A stretch of 64,000 bases of DNA from Sugiyamaella lignohabitans (Eukaryota > Ascomycota > Dipodascomycetes > Dipodascales > Trichomonascaceae), in the NCBI RefSeq assembly GCF_001640025.1, contig NC_031674.1, positions 2,666,001 to 2,730,000 of the forward strand, read 5' to 3'. The notes below the pieces were generated by a model. It worked only from the letters and a program-made list of their open reading frames with translations, did no database searches and was not told the origin of the DNA. This document shows, piece after piece, positions 39,699 through 50,330 of the stretch. The position numbers were made by a program, and so were the translations under genes. The number at the start of each line of letters is the position of its first letter. The first letter of the stretch is position 1.

Positions 39699-41375
39699 AT
39701 GGATATTCCTAGATCCTTAATCGTACCTTCTAAGTATGATTTCTCTGGTATTAGACCGGACGATGAGAACGGATACAATCAAGACTTGGAAATCAGCAAC
39801 TATGGCCTTAGTAGCCAGGAGACATCCAAACAGCCCATGCCGACTAAGAAGAATGAGTATATTGATAACAATGACGTAAACGAATATGGTATGATATTAG
39901 AAAACATCTCATTGGCATCAAATTGCCACACAGGTACCAGTTCCATTAACGGTGTTTCTAGAAATGAGCAAAACTTTTACTACGATCTCGAGGCTAGTAA
40001 TGAGCCCCTTATAACAACAACAGATATCACCACACAAAGTAATCAACATGTAGATGTTGGCATAAGCCATTCCTTTAATGACCTACCACATTTTCCAACG
40101 ATAGACTCAAACTTTGACTCGAAGGAAGAAAACACATTAGGAACGGTTGATTTAAATAACTTGCCCAATGATTCTTTTGAACTAAACTACCAGCAGAGAT
40201 TCAAAGATATTAATGAGACTGGGCTGCCTAATGCAATTTCGAGTGAAGTTCTAAATTCACATCCATCTACCGATGTAATTAAACAAAATGTTACACAATC
40301 AGAATTCGGAACCAAAAGCGACATTTGCAACATATCGAGCTTGATTCCAGAATATGGACTGTTAGACAGGGGTCAGTTAGTGAATCTCAATATCGATTCT
40401 AATGGTATCGTGAATAGTGATGTTCAAGAGGAATCGCGACAAGCACGGAACACAGCGGTAGGTAACGAATTTGACGACATTGGCTATCTTCCAGCTAATG
40501 GGGTTGAAAATCTGGTGTTGAATAACACGGCAAGTACACAGGAGGGTCAAAATAGGACCATGGAGTCATTCAACCTTCAGAGTGGTGGTCACAATAATGA
40601 GCTTTGGGGAAGTGGACTTTCTAATAGTTCCTTAACAGAGTTGCTGTTCAGTGACACTAGCTTCGTAGGAGTGGAGAAAACAAATCAACTTTACACTGAG
40701 CACCGACATTCTGCGTCATTACCAGAGCTATTTGCTACTTCTATGTGCAATAGCGTTGATTCAATCACCGGTCATGGACCCCTAAAACATAAAAGAGACT
40801 TATCTAGCCAACTAGAGGCCAGAAAACCTTCATATAACTTGGCAAACTCATCGCCTTATAATAAATCCAAAAGGGCATCAGCACCAATGCCTTTTGGCAG
40901 ACCAATACACACAAACAAGAGGCATTCTAATGAAACTAAATCCATGACACATTCAAGGAGCAGCAGTATAGGGGCCAGAACAGTGTCGCGGAAGCGAGCC
41001 CGCAAAAATAAAGGTGTTAACCGAATTCAAGGCGATACTGGAAATGGCAGTAGTAGCTACACAAGTAGTGCTAGTCGAAGTAGTGCAAGCAGTCGGAGTA
41101 GTCGCAGCAACAGCATCAGTCCTTGCGAGCCAGCTTTGTATGAAAGTGATCTATTACAAACCGAGCCAAACAATACATCTAACAACAGCAACGGAAGTGA
41201 AACAGCGAATACAGCTGCCAGTCAAAAGGGTGATACCATTACTCTGAGGCAGCCATCATTTGCAGAGGGTCGAGAAGATGTTGGAAGTTTTGGGTTCATT
41301 AATTTCCGGAAGCCAGGAGCATGGACAAGAGTGAAACCGCATAGAAATGACAGTATATTAGACGAACGGGACTGA
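39699..41375 (+). CDS. Unrecognised 558-aa Ser/Asn-rich protein
   Basis: I do not recognise an orthologue. From the ATG at 39699 (MDIPRSLIVPSKYDFSGI) the product is 558 residues, mostly disordered and rich in Asn, Ser, Thr and Asp. The C-terminal half has several basophilic-kinase-type sites such as RHSASLPELF, KRASAPMPFG and KRHSNET. A basic patch SRKRARKNKGVNR may be a nuclear signal. A serine run follows, and the end SFGFINFRKPGAWTRVK looks conserved rather than random. It may be a regulatory protein, but no DNA-binding domain is visible. The in-frame extension back to 39546 lacks an ATG. Confidence 0.65.
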   Translation: MDIPRSLIVPSKYDFSGIRPDDENGYNQDLEISNYGLSSQETSKQPMPTKKNEYIDNNDVNEYGMILENISLASNCHTGTSSINGVSRNEQNFYYDLEASNEPLITTTDITTQSNQHVDVGISHSFNDLPHFPTIDSNFDSKEENTLGTVDLNNLPNDSFELNYQQRFKDINETGLPNAISSEVLNSHPSTDVIKQNVTQSEFGTKSDICNISSLIPEYGLLDRGQLVNLNIDSNGIVNSDVQEESRQARNTAVGNEFDDIGYLPANGVENLVLNNTASTQEGQNRTMESFNLQSGGHNNELWGSGLSNSSLTELLFSDTSFVGVEKTNQLYTEHRHSASLPELFATSMCNSVDSITGHGPLKHKRDLSSQLEARKPSYNLANSSPYNKSKRASAPMPFGRPIHTNKRHSNETKSMTHSRSSSIGARTVSRKRARKNKGVNRIQGDTGNGSSSYTSSASRSSASSRSSRSNSISPCEPALYESDLLQTEPNNTSNNSNGSETANTAASQKGDTITLRQPSFAEGREDVGSFGFINFRKPGAWTRVKPHRNDSILDERD

Positions 41376-43687
41376 AAAAAGTGTTTTAAACCAAATTTAC
41401 CCTAAGTTTCATATCGTTTCGTATATATAGGAATATAATACATGGTATTACCTTATATAAGAAAATATCAAAGATCTTTGTACATCTTCCGATTAGTTAT
41501 CATAGCAAAGTAAAGTGCAAAAAGCATGAATATTTAAATCATTTAAGATACCGTTATCAATAGATAGAAGTGAATGTATGTTGGATAGAGATGATTGAAG
41601 TCATCGTTTACTATGTGATAACTTAAGCTCTAAGTCGTACACTGCAGATGGCGAGTGACTGCATTAAACAGTTGAATAAAAAGCAAAGTTGCATATGCAG
41701 GATAGGCGCCATTGTCTAAGCACATTTCAGGAGTACTTGATTAGGCAACGAAATTTGTTAGGATAGGACCAAATTAGGCTTGAGGGCGAGTCGTGAGAGA
41801 TATTGATAGTCGACAATTGCCGCGTGACAGTTCACGAACGCGGCAGGGGAGTGGGGTTTGAAATGAGGGTAGACCAGTCAGTTGGAAAAATACTTAACGG
41901 CAGGGGTGATCTGAAGTGATGAAAGAGAGGTAGTGTGGTGACATGTGGAACTAGGCGTGAGAATCCAAAGGAGTGTCTAAAGGAGTGTCTAAATCTATCG
42001 TGCACGTTACCACAGTTGGTCGAGAAACACCCAGGCGTGAAAAGGTACAAGTCAAGTCAACAAGAGAGGTTTCAGGAACAAAGAGTACCTGCGTTGTGCA
42101 AAGCACAGTATCAATGAACTTGTGGTGCAGGATTCGTTCGAAATAAGGATGTCCGTGGACCCAGCTCAAAGGTGTGTTCCTGTGAGCTGGCATGTGATAC
42201 GGCATATTTATATATGCATCCATCCGATAGTTGGGTCCCCCCGATCTAAATGTTAATATTTGTCACGCTCATGCCGGGGTCGAGATTGACCGGTCAGGTT
42301 GAACATAGAAAGAAATTTGGGATATAGAGAACATTGAACTTGGTTAGGTACCATAAATTAGTGATACTGTTTCAGTGAGGGGACCATAGATCTCAACCGG
42401 AACGGACAAAACAGGCGTTCAACGTATGTATAATTAATGCATATTGTATGATCCAGCTAGCAATACTAGCAATACTATAAAAAGTTTAAGGTACAGATTG
42501 GGTACATGGTACATTCCACAGGATCAGCCAGTGAGCAGGGGTCCTAAAGTAGAGCTAATCCATATAAAAGTAAACAAGCAGTAACAATTTGTGATTTAAA
42601 TAAACGGAACTTGATCTGATATTTCCAAGACCAAGAAAATCTTAACAATTATTTCCAAATACTAGAATAAGACGGTTTTTGATGAAAGCCTCTACTCAGT
42701 TGGAAAAACAATAAGTAAGTTTGTTGTCACAGCGGTGAAGTCTTCAGCTGGTGAATCAGAGAGACAGAAGAGAGAGAGACAGAGCCAGATGATTCGCTGG
42801 GCGGTGGGCGTTAATTTTTTCAAAGTTCAAGAGTTTGTCAGGAGTCAAAGTTTTATTTTATTAAATAAACTCAATAATCTAACTGATCACACAGACAGTG
42901 CGGATTGAATATCACAAACAAAGTGTTTAACCGAGTCGAGATACAGTAAGACAACGTTGATATCTGATAGTTGTCCTAGCAATCAAGAATCGTTGTTGTA
43001 TCAGTGCTTTAGTGCACACGAGTCAAATCAAGTTCATTCCGAGAAGCTCTGTGTGGGTGTTACATAATTCAAGGGTTTGATTCCATACCGTGGCTACGAG
43101 TGCCCACTAAAAAAAACACCCATTGAATTGTTCCTGTTCCAATACGTTCCGGTGAATACCAAAAACTTTTTACCAAGTTCTCGAGACTCTCAACCACACT
43201 ACACATTTCCACCTACCTTGTGCCGTGTTACTATTGCTGGAACTGCAGGTTAAATATCAACAAACAGACAGAGAGCTGCAACAAGGCACTTTTGGTTGGC
43301 CCTTTCTCTCCTTTTGGACATTAATATTACTGTTACTTGTACCACAACATCGTTGATTTTGAAGACCGGATCAATTGTGGAAAACAACCTACCAACACCA
43401 GTCAAATTACCAGTAATTGCCAGTTCAGCAGGTTATATTATACCCAGTAGTTTCTGGCTCATTATCTATCTTGTCTCAGTCAATAATCCAAACAACAGAC
43501 ATCGACCCTTACCCTCACCTCCCAATTAAGAAGCTAAATTGAGAAACTTGCTTTCAACTTTATCCCCCCTTCTTTACCTAATTGGGAGATAATCACAAAT
43601 CAACACCCCAAAAAGCAAAAAATTATATCACAAAAGGCAATCATCTACTAATTGAACACGCGTTTCGACAACAGAGTCAAAGCAAAT
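41376..43687. other. 2.3-kb gene-free stretch, long leader region
   Basis: No gene is supportable. Short features are a tandem AAAGGAGTGTCT repeat near 41970-41993, a GA-rich run near 42760-42785, and a C- and A-rich, G-poor leader over the last ~400 bp. Long promoters and leaders are common for yeast regulatory genes, which would fit the low-complexity protein that follows. The 77-codon frame at 43296-43529 starts without ATG. Confidence 0.45.
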
Positions 43688-46066
43688 ATGCAAAATCCAA
43701 AACCCTTTCCACAACCCTTAAAGACGTTCACCTTTCCCAACCCAAACGGTGATAAAGTAGAAAAAAGATCCTCATTAATTAAGAATTCATTTGGAGAACC
43801 AAATCATCAACTACGGCGACAGCAACAGTCTGAAGACTCTCGAGGTTTAAACAGTTTGGTTGGTGCGGCAGCTGTATTATCAGGGTCATCAAGCAGCATT
43901 GATTCAGGATCTGCTTTTTCCACTTTAACTAACAAAACTACCACTGAACAGACATCATCATCATCTCCAAGAACGTCATCTACGTCTAGTTCGTCATCAT
44001 CATCATCTTCTTCTTCTTCTTCTTCATCTCGTGGTACCAGCCCTGAGATTATTGGCAACCAAACTCTTATTCCTGATACAAGTGCATTCAAAATCACCAT
44101 TGGTGTTGCTAATAATATTGCCAAGGAGAGGATTTCAAGCACGTCGCCAGATCTTAACAAAGATACTGCTGACGCCGACGGTGATTCGTCTATGACTGAT
44201 TCTGGGTCAGTTCAGCGTCCCAGCAGTAGCATGTCTTCATCCACTGTGATTACTGGATTTAGTACAGCAGAACCAGTAGCGCGATCAGTTTCAGTTTCTG
44301 ATGATACCCAGTTAAAGACATCTGACAACCGCCTGGGTTCCAGTGGTGGGCATCATATAGAGCTTCGATCATCATCTGCATCTACATCAATAAGCGCTTT
44401 GGCCGCTGCAGCGACTACTTCGTCTACACCTATAAGTAGTAGTATCACTGCCCCATCTACAGCTGATACTGCTGCTACTGTTGGTTCAACTGAAAGACGA
44501 CAAATATCACCGCCAATAGAGAGTGCTGCTAACTCTAGGCGGCATGCCCATAATGATTCTGCTTTAGTATCTCTTTTGGGTCCAAGTGGTGCTAATTGGA
44601 ATCATTCTGATAAATCTCTTGTTCAAGCACTTCAATTGAAAGCTGAACAAGAGCGTACCAAGCAAGAGTACTATAGACTGGAAATTTGGCAGAGGAGCTT
44701 GGATTTAATTAAAGATGCCATTGCATATAAAGTCCCCCCGACTTCTATTCCGCTTTTATTTCAATCAATCAATGGGGCTGTGAATCCTGGATCTGTTCCT
44801 TCATCGCTAGCAGCAGCAACTGCCGCTGGTGCTGGCGCTAATTCCACGCAATCTAGTGGTAGTAGTGTTTCGCAGCAACAAGCATCGACTGCTGCTGCCG
44901 CTGCTCTGGCTGCTGCAGCAGCTGCCTCCGTCGGAAGCGTTTCCGTTGAGGCATCCCCAAAACATGAACCTATTCATATGCATGCTCCATCGGCCAGTAG
45001 GAGTGATAAATCAGCATTAGCTTCGGCTATAAGCCTAGGTGATAGGGAGCGGTTCCCTTCGGCTAGCTCTATCTCAGGCGGAGGTGGTTCTGCTTCTGCT
45101 ATTGGTGGTCACCAACGCAATTTGTCGCTGCCACCACAAATGGCAGCCGAGTATCAACAGCATCCTCGTCAACAGTCGCAACAGCTGAGTCCTCAGCAAC
45201 AATCTGCAACTTTGGCTTCAAATTCAGCATCTGGCCCAACACCTCAGCCATTGTCAACTAATCCATTTAGACCAGGCCATGCCCATCACGCATCATTATC
45301 TGCAATTTCGACATATAACTCTCCTGGAAGATACCCCGCTCGACAAACCTGGCAGACTGGAAACTCACAGTCTGGTCCAGTATTTCCTCCTCCTGTACAA
45401 CCAACCACTGTAATTCCAACTTCCCCGTCGTCATCTCTCCAACATATTACATTTCATCATTGGACTCCTAACCAAAATAAGGGCGGCATTCCTTCCCCAG
45501 GAACAAGTGCACCAGGACCTCTTCCAGCGACTTCAGCAACATCTGGTTCACCTAAGAAAGAAGTTGGTGAAGAACAGCAGTTGAAGCGAAGACGGTCTAT
45601 AACTGATCGTCCAGGTTCTCCCACTGGCCGTGGTCCTCAGTCTCATGGTAATAGCCCAGCACTTTCAGCTGCAGTTGTGCACTCTAATATTCGAAAACGG
45701 ACTGGTATGGGACATGCTCGTCATCGGTCAGAAGCATCTGTGTTAAGAGGAGGTGAAATTCAAATGTCGCGCCCATGGTCGGGATCGCAACCTACTGCCA
45801 GCTTCTCACGCTTCCATCCCACTCCTTCAACTGTAACCACTGCCACGAATGCAAGTGCGACAGCAACGGGCTCAAGTTCGCAAATTTCAGAGCAACATTC
45901 CGGTGTGAATGTGCTGGCTAGTGTGGCCGCTGCTGAATCAGACCGTCAACAGCATGAAAAATCCCACGATGACCATCGATATGCTAGTCCGCAGACTGAT
46001 GAGCGGGCTAGAAAACATAACGTAGATTTTATGATTACCCAACAGACACCCAAGGATGGTGCCTAA
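43688..46066 (+). CDS. Low-complexity putative regulatory protein, 792 aa
   Basis: The ATG at 43688 (MQNPKPFPQPLKTFTFPNP) gives 792 residues rich in Ser, Ala, Gln and Pro. One block looks folded and conserved: SALVSLLGPSGANWN followed by LKAEQERTKQEYYRLEIWQR and SLDLIKDAIAYKVPPTSIPL (about residues 295-365), predicted helical. It vaguely recalls a short helical region of yeast nuclear proteins such as Bop3, but I cannot assert homology. A KRRRSITDRPGSPTGRG patch near residue 635 could be a nuclear signal with phosphosites. The C-terminal end HNVDFMITQQTPKDG also seems ordered. TTATTTATTTTG follows the stop by 26 nt. Confidence 0.7.
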   Translation: MQNPKPFPQPLKTFTFPNPNGDKVEKRSSLIKNSFGEPNHQLRRQQQSEDSRGLNSLVGAAAVLSGSSSSIDSGSAFSTLTNKTTTEQTSSSSPRTSSTSSSSSSSSSSSSSSSRGTSPEIIGNQTLIPDTSAFKITIGVANNIAKERISSTSPDLNKDTADADGDSSMTDSGSVQRPSSSMSSSTVITGFSTAEPVARSVSVSDDTQLKTSDNRLGSSGGHHIELRSSSASTSISALAAAATTSSTPISSSITAPSTADTAATVGSTERRQISPPIESAANSRRHAHNDSALVSLLGPSGANWNHSDKSLVQALQLKAEQERTKQEYYRLEIWQRSLDLIKDAIAYKVPPTSIPLLFQSINGAVNPGSVPSSLAAATAAGAGANSTQSSGSSVSQQQASTAAAAALAAAAAASVGSVSVEASPKHEPIHMHAPSASRSDKSALASAISLGDRERFPSASSISGGGGSASAIGGHQRNLSLPPQMAAEYQQHPRQQSQQLSPQQQSATLASNSASGPTPQPLSTNPFRPGHAHHASLSAISTYNSPGRYPARQTWQTGNSQSGPVFPPPVQPTTVIPTSPSSSLQHITFHHWTPNQNKGGIPSPGTSAPGPLPATSATSGSPKKEVGEEQQLKRRRSITDRPGSPTGRGPQSHGNSPALSAAVVHSNIRKRTGMGHARHRSEASVLRGGEIQMSRPWSGSQPTASFSRFHPTPSTVTTATNASATATGSSSQISEQHSGVNVLASVAAAESDRQQHEKSHDDHRYASPQTDERARKHNVDFMITQQTPKDGA

Positions 46067-46229
46067 ACAATGTCTAGACCCCCTAGATCATGTTATTTAT
46101 TTTGGATTTTTTTTGTCTTGTTAAACTTTCTCCTTATTTATGACCTTGAGACATGCAATTAATCTATATTACAAATATATAATGATAAATATAGATTGTT
46201 TTTTTATTAAAAAATGACTGGCTTTTTAA

Positions 46230-48200
46230 TTACAAATTAAATTCTTCTTGATAGAATTTGAAGCCTTTTGATTCTGCCCACTGCTGGCTATCATGGACTA
46301 GTTTGTGAGATCCGGCTGATATTACCCATCCACCTCGTCTGTTTTCTTGGCTGACCTGGAGAAGTTGGTCCACACAGCAGCAATCATCAGCATCTATGGA
46401 TATACCGCACAACCAAGCCTGTAGTCGAATATTAAGAACTGGTCGGCTGTTGAACATTGCATATGAGTATTCGTCTCTGATATCAATATATCGTGGTTTA
46501 GAACGATTAGATGGAGGATGTCGAGGATGGTGAATAGGGTCTATCACATGCTCAGATGAGTATTTTATAAATTTTGGTCGGCTAAGCAACAGGGGATCTG
46601 TTTCATTCGATCCGCTAGATGGTAAACCATCAGGCATTTCTGATGCTTCACCTCCACTTAATGTACTTTCACTGCCATCACTAGCAGATGCGGATGATTT
46701 ATGGTCATGATCGACTGCTTCATAGTGACCACTTTCGTTATTTTCTTCATCATTGTTGTCGTAATCATCATAACCATGTTGGTCATACTGTCTCTCTTCG
46801 TCGAGTTCAACCTGAGGAGTATCCATGCAGCACAGATCGTCGACTGCGATATCTAGATATTCATCGTCGTTCAGCTCCTTATAAATTTGAGCTTCTAATA
46901 AAGAAGCAGTGCTCAAACGACGTTTTAATCGGCTTTCTCTGGTAAAATAGATCTCCACTCTGCCATCAAGCACAGCATCATGCAATTTAATTGATTTCAA
47001 CACATTTGCATCCTGGGGATCTCGAATTGCCCATAGAAGTTTAACTTCTACACCTAGACTTTCAAGATATCTAAATACTGGAGCTGCAAATGCTATTCCT
47101 GATCCACCAACAATAAACAAAGCTCTACGTATACCACCGGTACGAGCATCATCCATAAACTGCGTCGAAACAGATCTGAATATTCCCAGCATTGAGTATG
47201 TTTGTCGTAACTTGATTGGATATCGAGATTTACGCACCACTAACTGAAGAATTGGCTCCTCAGGTAGTGAAGCAACTGTATAAGGATGGGACGATTGTAG
47301 CCATGTGCTCGGTTTATAAAGAGAGTTTGACAGTCGAACATGAGATCCAGGGACAAATTTCATATCTCGCAGTCGTTTTGGAAGTTTAGTCTTCGGGATT
47401 GTAATGAGATACAAACTTGGGGAAATAAACTGAACAAGCAGTGTTGTATGAGCAGATTGGAAAAATCTGTAAAGAGCTTGGAAGAGTAGAATTCCAAGAC
47501 ACATTCCCATGTATCCATTTGAAGGGGGTGTAGAGTGCCACCAGATCATGCCTACAGTCAACCATGCACTTAAATAATGGATCCCGTAAAACCATTGATA
47601 AAACCTCCTACGCAGAGGAGGGAGAGACGAAAATGCTATCAGGATAAACAATGTAATCGCACCAATTCCACAAAGGTTTGGTGTTGACCAGAGCTTATGT
47701 AGTTTTCCAGTCACTGCATAAATATAGAAATACAGAAGAGCATGAAAACTTATGAGAATGACAATCACTCTACCGAGCCATTTGTGATATGGTAGCAGTT
47801 GTAAATAGAATGATTCTGGAAAAGGATATGGTCGTAATGTCAAAAAGTACAGAGGAGGCATCAAAGCCACTGTCACTCTACCAAGACGTTTAACCAGAAA
47901 AGTCAAATCTTCGTAGCATTCTGAAAATATAAAATATGATAATCCCAGAGTCCATACTGTCAGAGTTACTGGGAGCCAATACGACTGCCGTAACTGGAAT
48001 ATCTTTCGAGCGACACTTCTCACAAAATTAGGTCTTCGCTTACTTATCCTCCGCGAAGCCAGCGGAGCGATGAAATGGAATAATGCAAACAATACAATAA
48101 CAACTGTAGCAGCTATAAATGTCTGTAGGCCATACTTTGCTGTGACAGCGGTCCTAAATTTCTTGACCTCCTTAGGAACAGTTGGAGTAATTTTCCACAT
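46230..48200 (-). CDS. AIM14/YNO1-like metalloreductase / NADPH oxidase
   Basis: This is a FRE-superfamily flavocytochrome most like Aim14 (Yno1), an ER enzyme that passes electrons from NADPH via FAD and haem. From the ATG at 48200 the product is 656 residues. Membrane helices carry paired haem histidines in LLPYHKWLGRVIVILISFHA and FYGIHYLSAWLTVGMIWWH. The FAD motif is HPYTVAS, and the NADPH motif FIVGGSGIAFAAP follows. An extra acidic and Ser-rich insertion (about residues 445-560) splits the NADPH domain and makes the protein longer than S. cerevisiae Aim14 (570). The family also holds ferric reductases, so substrate is not settled. The N-terminal extension before 48200 starts with GTG and is not used. 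Confidence 0.85.
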   Translation of the reverse strand: MWKITPTVPKEVKKFRTAVTAKYGLQTFIAATVVIVLFALFHFIAPLASRRISKRRPNFVRSVARKIFQLRQSYWLPVTLTVWTLGLSYFIFSECYEDLTFLVKRLGRVTVALMPPLYFLTLRPYPFPESFYLQLLPYHKWLGRVIVILISFHALLYFYIYAVTGKLHKLWSTPNLCGIGAITLFILIAFSSLPPLRRRFYQWFYGIHYLSAWLTVGMIWWHSTPPSNGYMGMCLGILLFQALYRFFQSAHTTLLVQFISPSLYLITIPKTKLPKRLRDMKFVPGSHVRLSNSLYKPSTWLQSSHPYTVASLPEEPILQLVVRKSRYPIKLRQTYSMLGIFRSVSTQFMDDARTGGIRRALFIVGGSGIAFAAPVFRYLESLGVEVKLLWAIRDPQDANVLKSIKLHDAVLDGRVEIYFTRESRLKRRLSTASLLEAQIYKELNDDEYLDIAVDDLCCMDTPQVELDEERQYDQHGYDDYDNNDEENNESGHYEAVDHDHKSSASASDGSESTLSGGEASEMPDGLPSSGSNETDPLLLSRPKFIKYSSEHVIDPIHHPRHPPSNRSKPRYIDIRDEYSYAMFNSRPVLNIRLQAWLCGISIDADDCCCVDQLLQVSQENRRGGWVISAGSHKLVHDSQQWAESKGFKFYQEEFNL

Positions 48201-49212
48201 ATTAACTGCCACAATTAAATAAAACCTGACACTTCGGAATCCACTTAGTTTAGACTAACATAGGGTCGCCAGCCCGGTCATAAACGTAAATATAATGAAA
48301 TATACTCACACCCTTGATCCAATTTTAATAACAACTTGCAGAACCACCGTTATCCATCTATACGTAACCGATGGGTCAGTGCTAAAACCTACAAATTGAT
48401 AAATAACTTTGGTTCTCCGGAAAGATGACGCACATGCCAAAACGTTGTTTATAAATGAAGAGTTTTATAGAGGGACGATATATTCCGCTCCCCCAGGCTT
48501 GCTCCTCAAAGGTAGTCGAAAGAGGTGACAAGACCCATACTAGGGCCTAACATATGTAATTCACCCGCATGTATGCAGGATTAAGAACTGTTGCGGCTCT
48601 GGTTCGGACCATGTTGCCCTTTTGGGAGTTATCTGATCTAGTGCCGTGCTTATATAAAATAATTATTACTGAAACCTCACATGCAAATGTACATGTGGGA
48701 ATAAGATTGGCTGTGAGTATTGAAAGATCAGATAAAAAGCTCGTCTATTACGTGATAATGCAACATCTTTTCGGCCCGGCGGTAAATTTTGGTACGTCGG
48801 AATCCGTTTTCGTGTGAGCTGGTTTCTATTGTTTAAAGACGGTTGGTTACCTCTCTTACCTCGGGGTACATGCCAGAGCCCCACACATTTCTAATTCATT
48901 AAAGCTACCCGGCATCAGAATATCAAAGAAAGACAATCTCGTGACCTTGGCCTTCCTAAGGGCATACCATATGTAGAGATTTATCCCGGTGTCTACATCT
49001 GTCTGCCTTAAATCAAAAGTCCTATTAATGCCCACTTGAAAATCTCGATTTTGTGGAGACAAGCATAAAGTCTATAAAAGGACTTTCCAAATATCTGATC
49101 CCTTCCTATCTATTAAAACGCGTAAATAAAGTGCCATTTCCATTTAATGTTGGCTTCAGCATTTATCTTCTCTTATCTTCTATTTGCTGCTCTGCTTTAA
49201 AATAGTTTAGGT
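48201..49212. promoter_or_regulatory. AIM14-like / DAD3 divergent promoter with ACGCGT
   Basis: 1 kb between divergent genes. ACGCGT at 49118-49123, 90 bp before the DAD3 ATG, matches the MCB element of G1/S genes. Other short frames in this stretch have no recognisable content. Confidence 0.4.
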
Positions 49213-49653
49213 ATGGACGAGTACCACGGTAATACGCATATTCCTAGTGTGACCCGTTCATCAAATCCGGATCCACTCAGCCAAGACTACCGGGCTGTCC
49301 CAGGGTTGTCGGACACAGAAAGGCAGCTTTTGATCGAGTATCAGACGTTAGCCAAAAATCTTGCCGAGGTAAGAGCCAAATCATATGCCATTATTTTTTT
49401 AAGCTAAACTTACTAACAATTGTAGTTATCTCAATCCCTCTCTAAACTCACAGTAGTGCCTACTTCTCAGGTTCTAGACACACTTCAGGCACTGGAGTCC
49501 AAGTCCTCTCTTGTATTTACGCTATTGAAAGCCTCGGTGTATAGTGTTTTTGTGCAAAATGAAGGGGACAGTCAAGATTTAGAGGAACAGGAAGGCGCTC
49601 AAGACATCTCTATGGAAGATAATCACCAACATGCCGAGTACGAATATTACTGA
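49213..49653 (+). CDS. DAD3: DASH/DAM1 complex subunit Dad3 (one intron)
   Basis: Dad3 is a small coiled-coil subunit of the fungal DASH ring, which couples kinetochores to microtubules. Exons are 49213-49368 and 49426-49653, for 127 residues; the 57-nt intron has a TACTAAC branch. The spliced core reads LSDTERQLLIEYQTLAKNLA, then LSQSLSKLTVVPTSQVLDTL and ALESKSSLVFTLLKASVYSV. This follows the Dad3 pattern of an initial LxxxExxxLxxYxxL helix and the ending KxxLVxTLxKxSVYS. An acidic tail follows. The DASH complex is fungus-specific. Earlier start codons are not evident. Confidence 0.9.
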
Positions 49654-50330
49654 GTCAATATAAGCATTTTAGAACAAAAGCTTTTGTATTATTCACCTCA
49701 TTGGATTTATTAAGTTCCACTATATATACTTTCCACGGACTATGCTTTCACCACTTGTTCGGTCAAAACTTAACTCTTGCTAACACTCTATCTCTATGAA
49801 AACTGTGAATTGGTTTATTCGGACAAAACCAGATCTAAGGGCTAGTATACTCTCAGGACACTGTATGACATCTCAATGTAGTTTTACAAAGAGTTGAGTG
49901 TATGGTTGACAAGTTCAATCATTTGACAGGTAACAAAAGTATGGTTACCAATGGGTTAAAGAAAGTTATACTTAGGAATGGCTTATACACCCTTTTACTC
50001 TTAACCCCTTTATGTCTATCGGGCTCAAAGCATATCAATCGGGTTGTTCTTAAAAAATAATATATTATATAAGCATGAAGAGAGTTGGATATTGTAATTA
50101 AAAGCAGCTTTAAATAAACTTGTTATGCAGGGGTCCAAGATGCCATACTGGGAATATCTTTTGCATATCCCCACACTGCATAGCCGCTCAGATGACCAGC
50201 ATGCCCTCTGACGATGTTCGATGATCCTTGACACTTGCGTTCTTTCTTTGATGAATCGGTTTTAAAAATTGGTTCTATAGCCGAGATATTAGTTTGAGAA
50301 AGATCAAGGAAATCAAGGAAATCAATATAA
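49654..50330. other. DAD3-ISN1 intergenic region
   Basis: 677 bp with no supportable gene. ATGCAGGGGTCCAAGATGC near 50127-50145 nearly repeats a string at 36289-36306. Confidence 0.4.

Noticed and set aside
43296..43529. 77-codon frame upstream of the 792-aa gene
   Set aside because: It has no ATG at its start and lies in a leader-like region; hydrophobic content is due to T/A-rich sequence.
48049..48067. CTCCGC-GAAGCCA-GCGGAG palindrome similar to the repeat tail
   Set aside because: It lies within the AIM14-like coding sequence and the rest of the repeat is missing, so chance is more likely.
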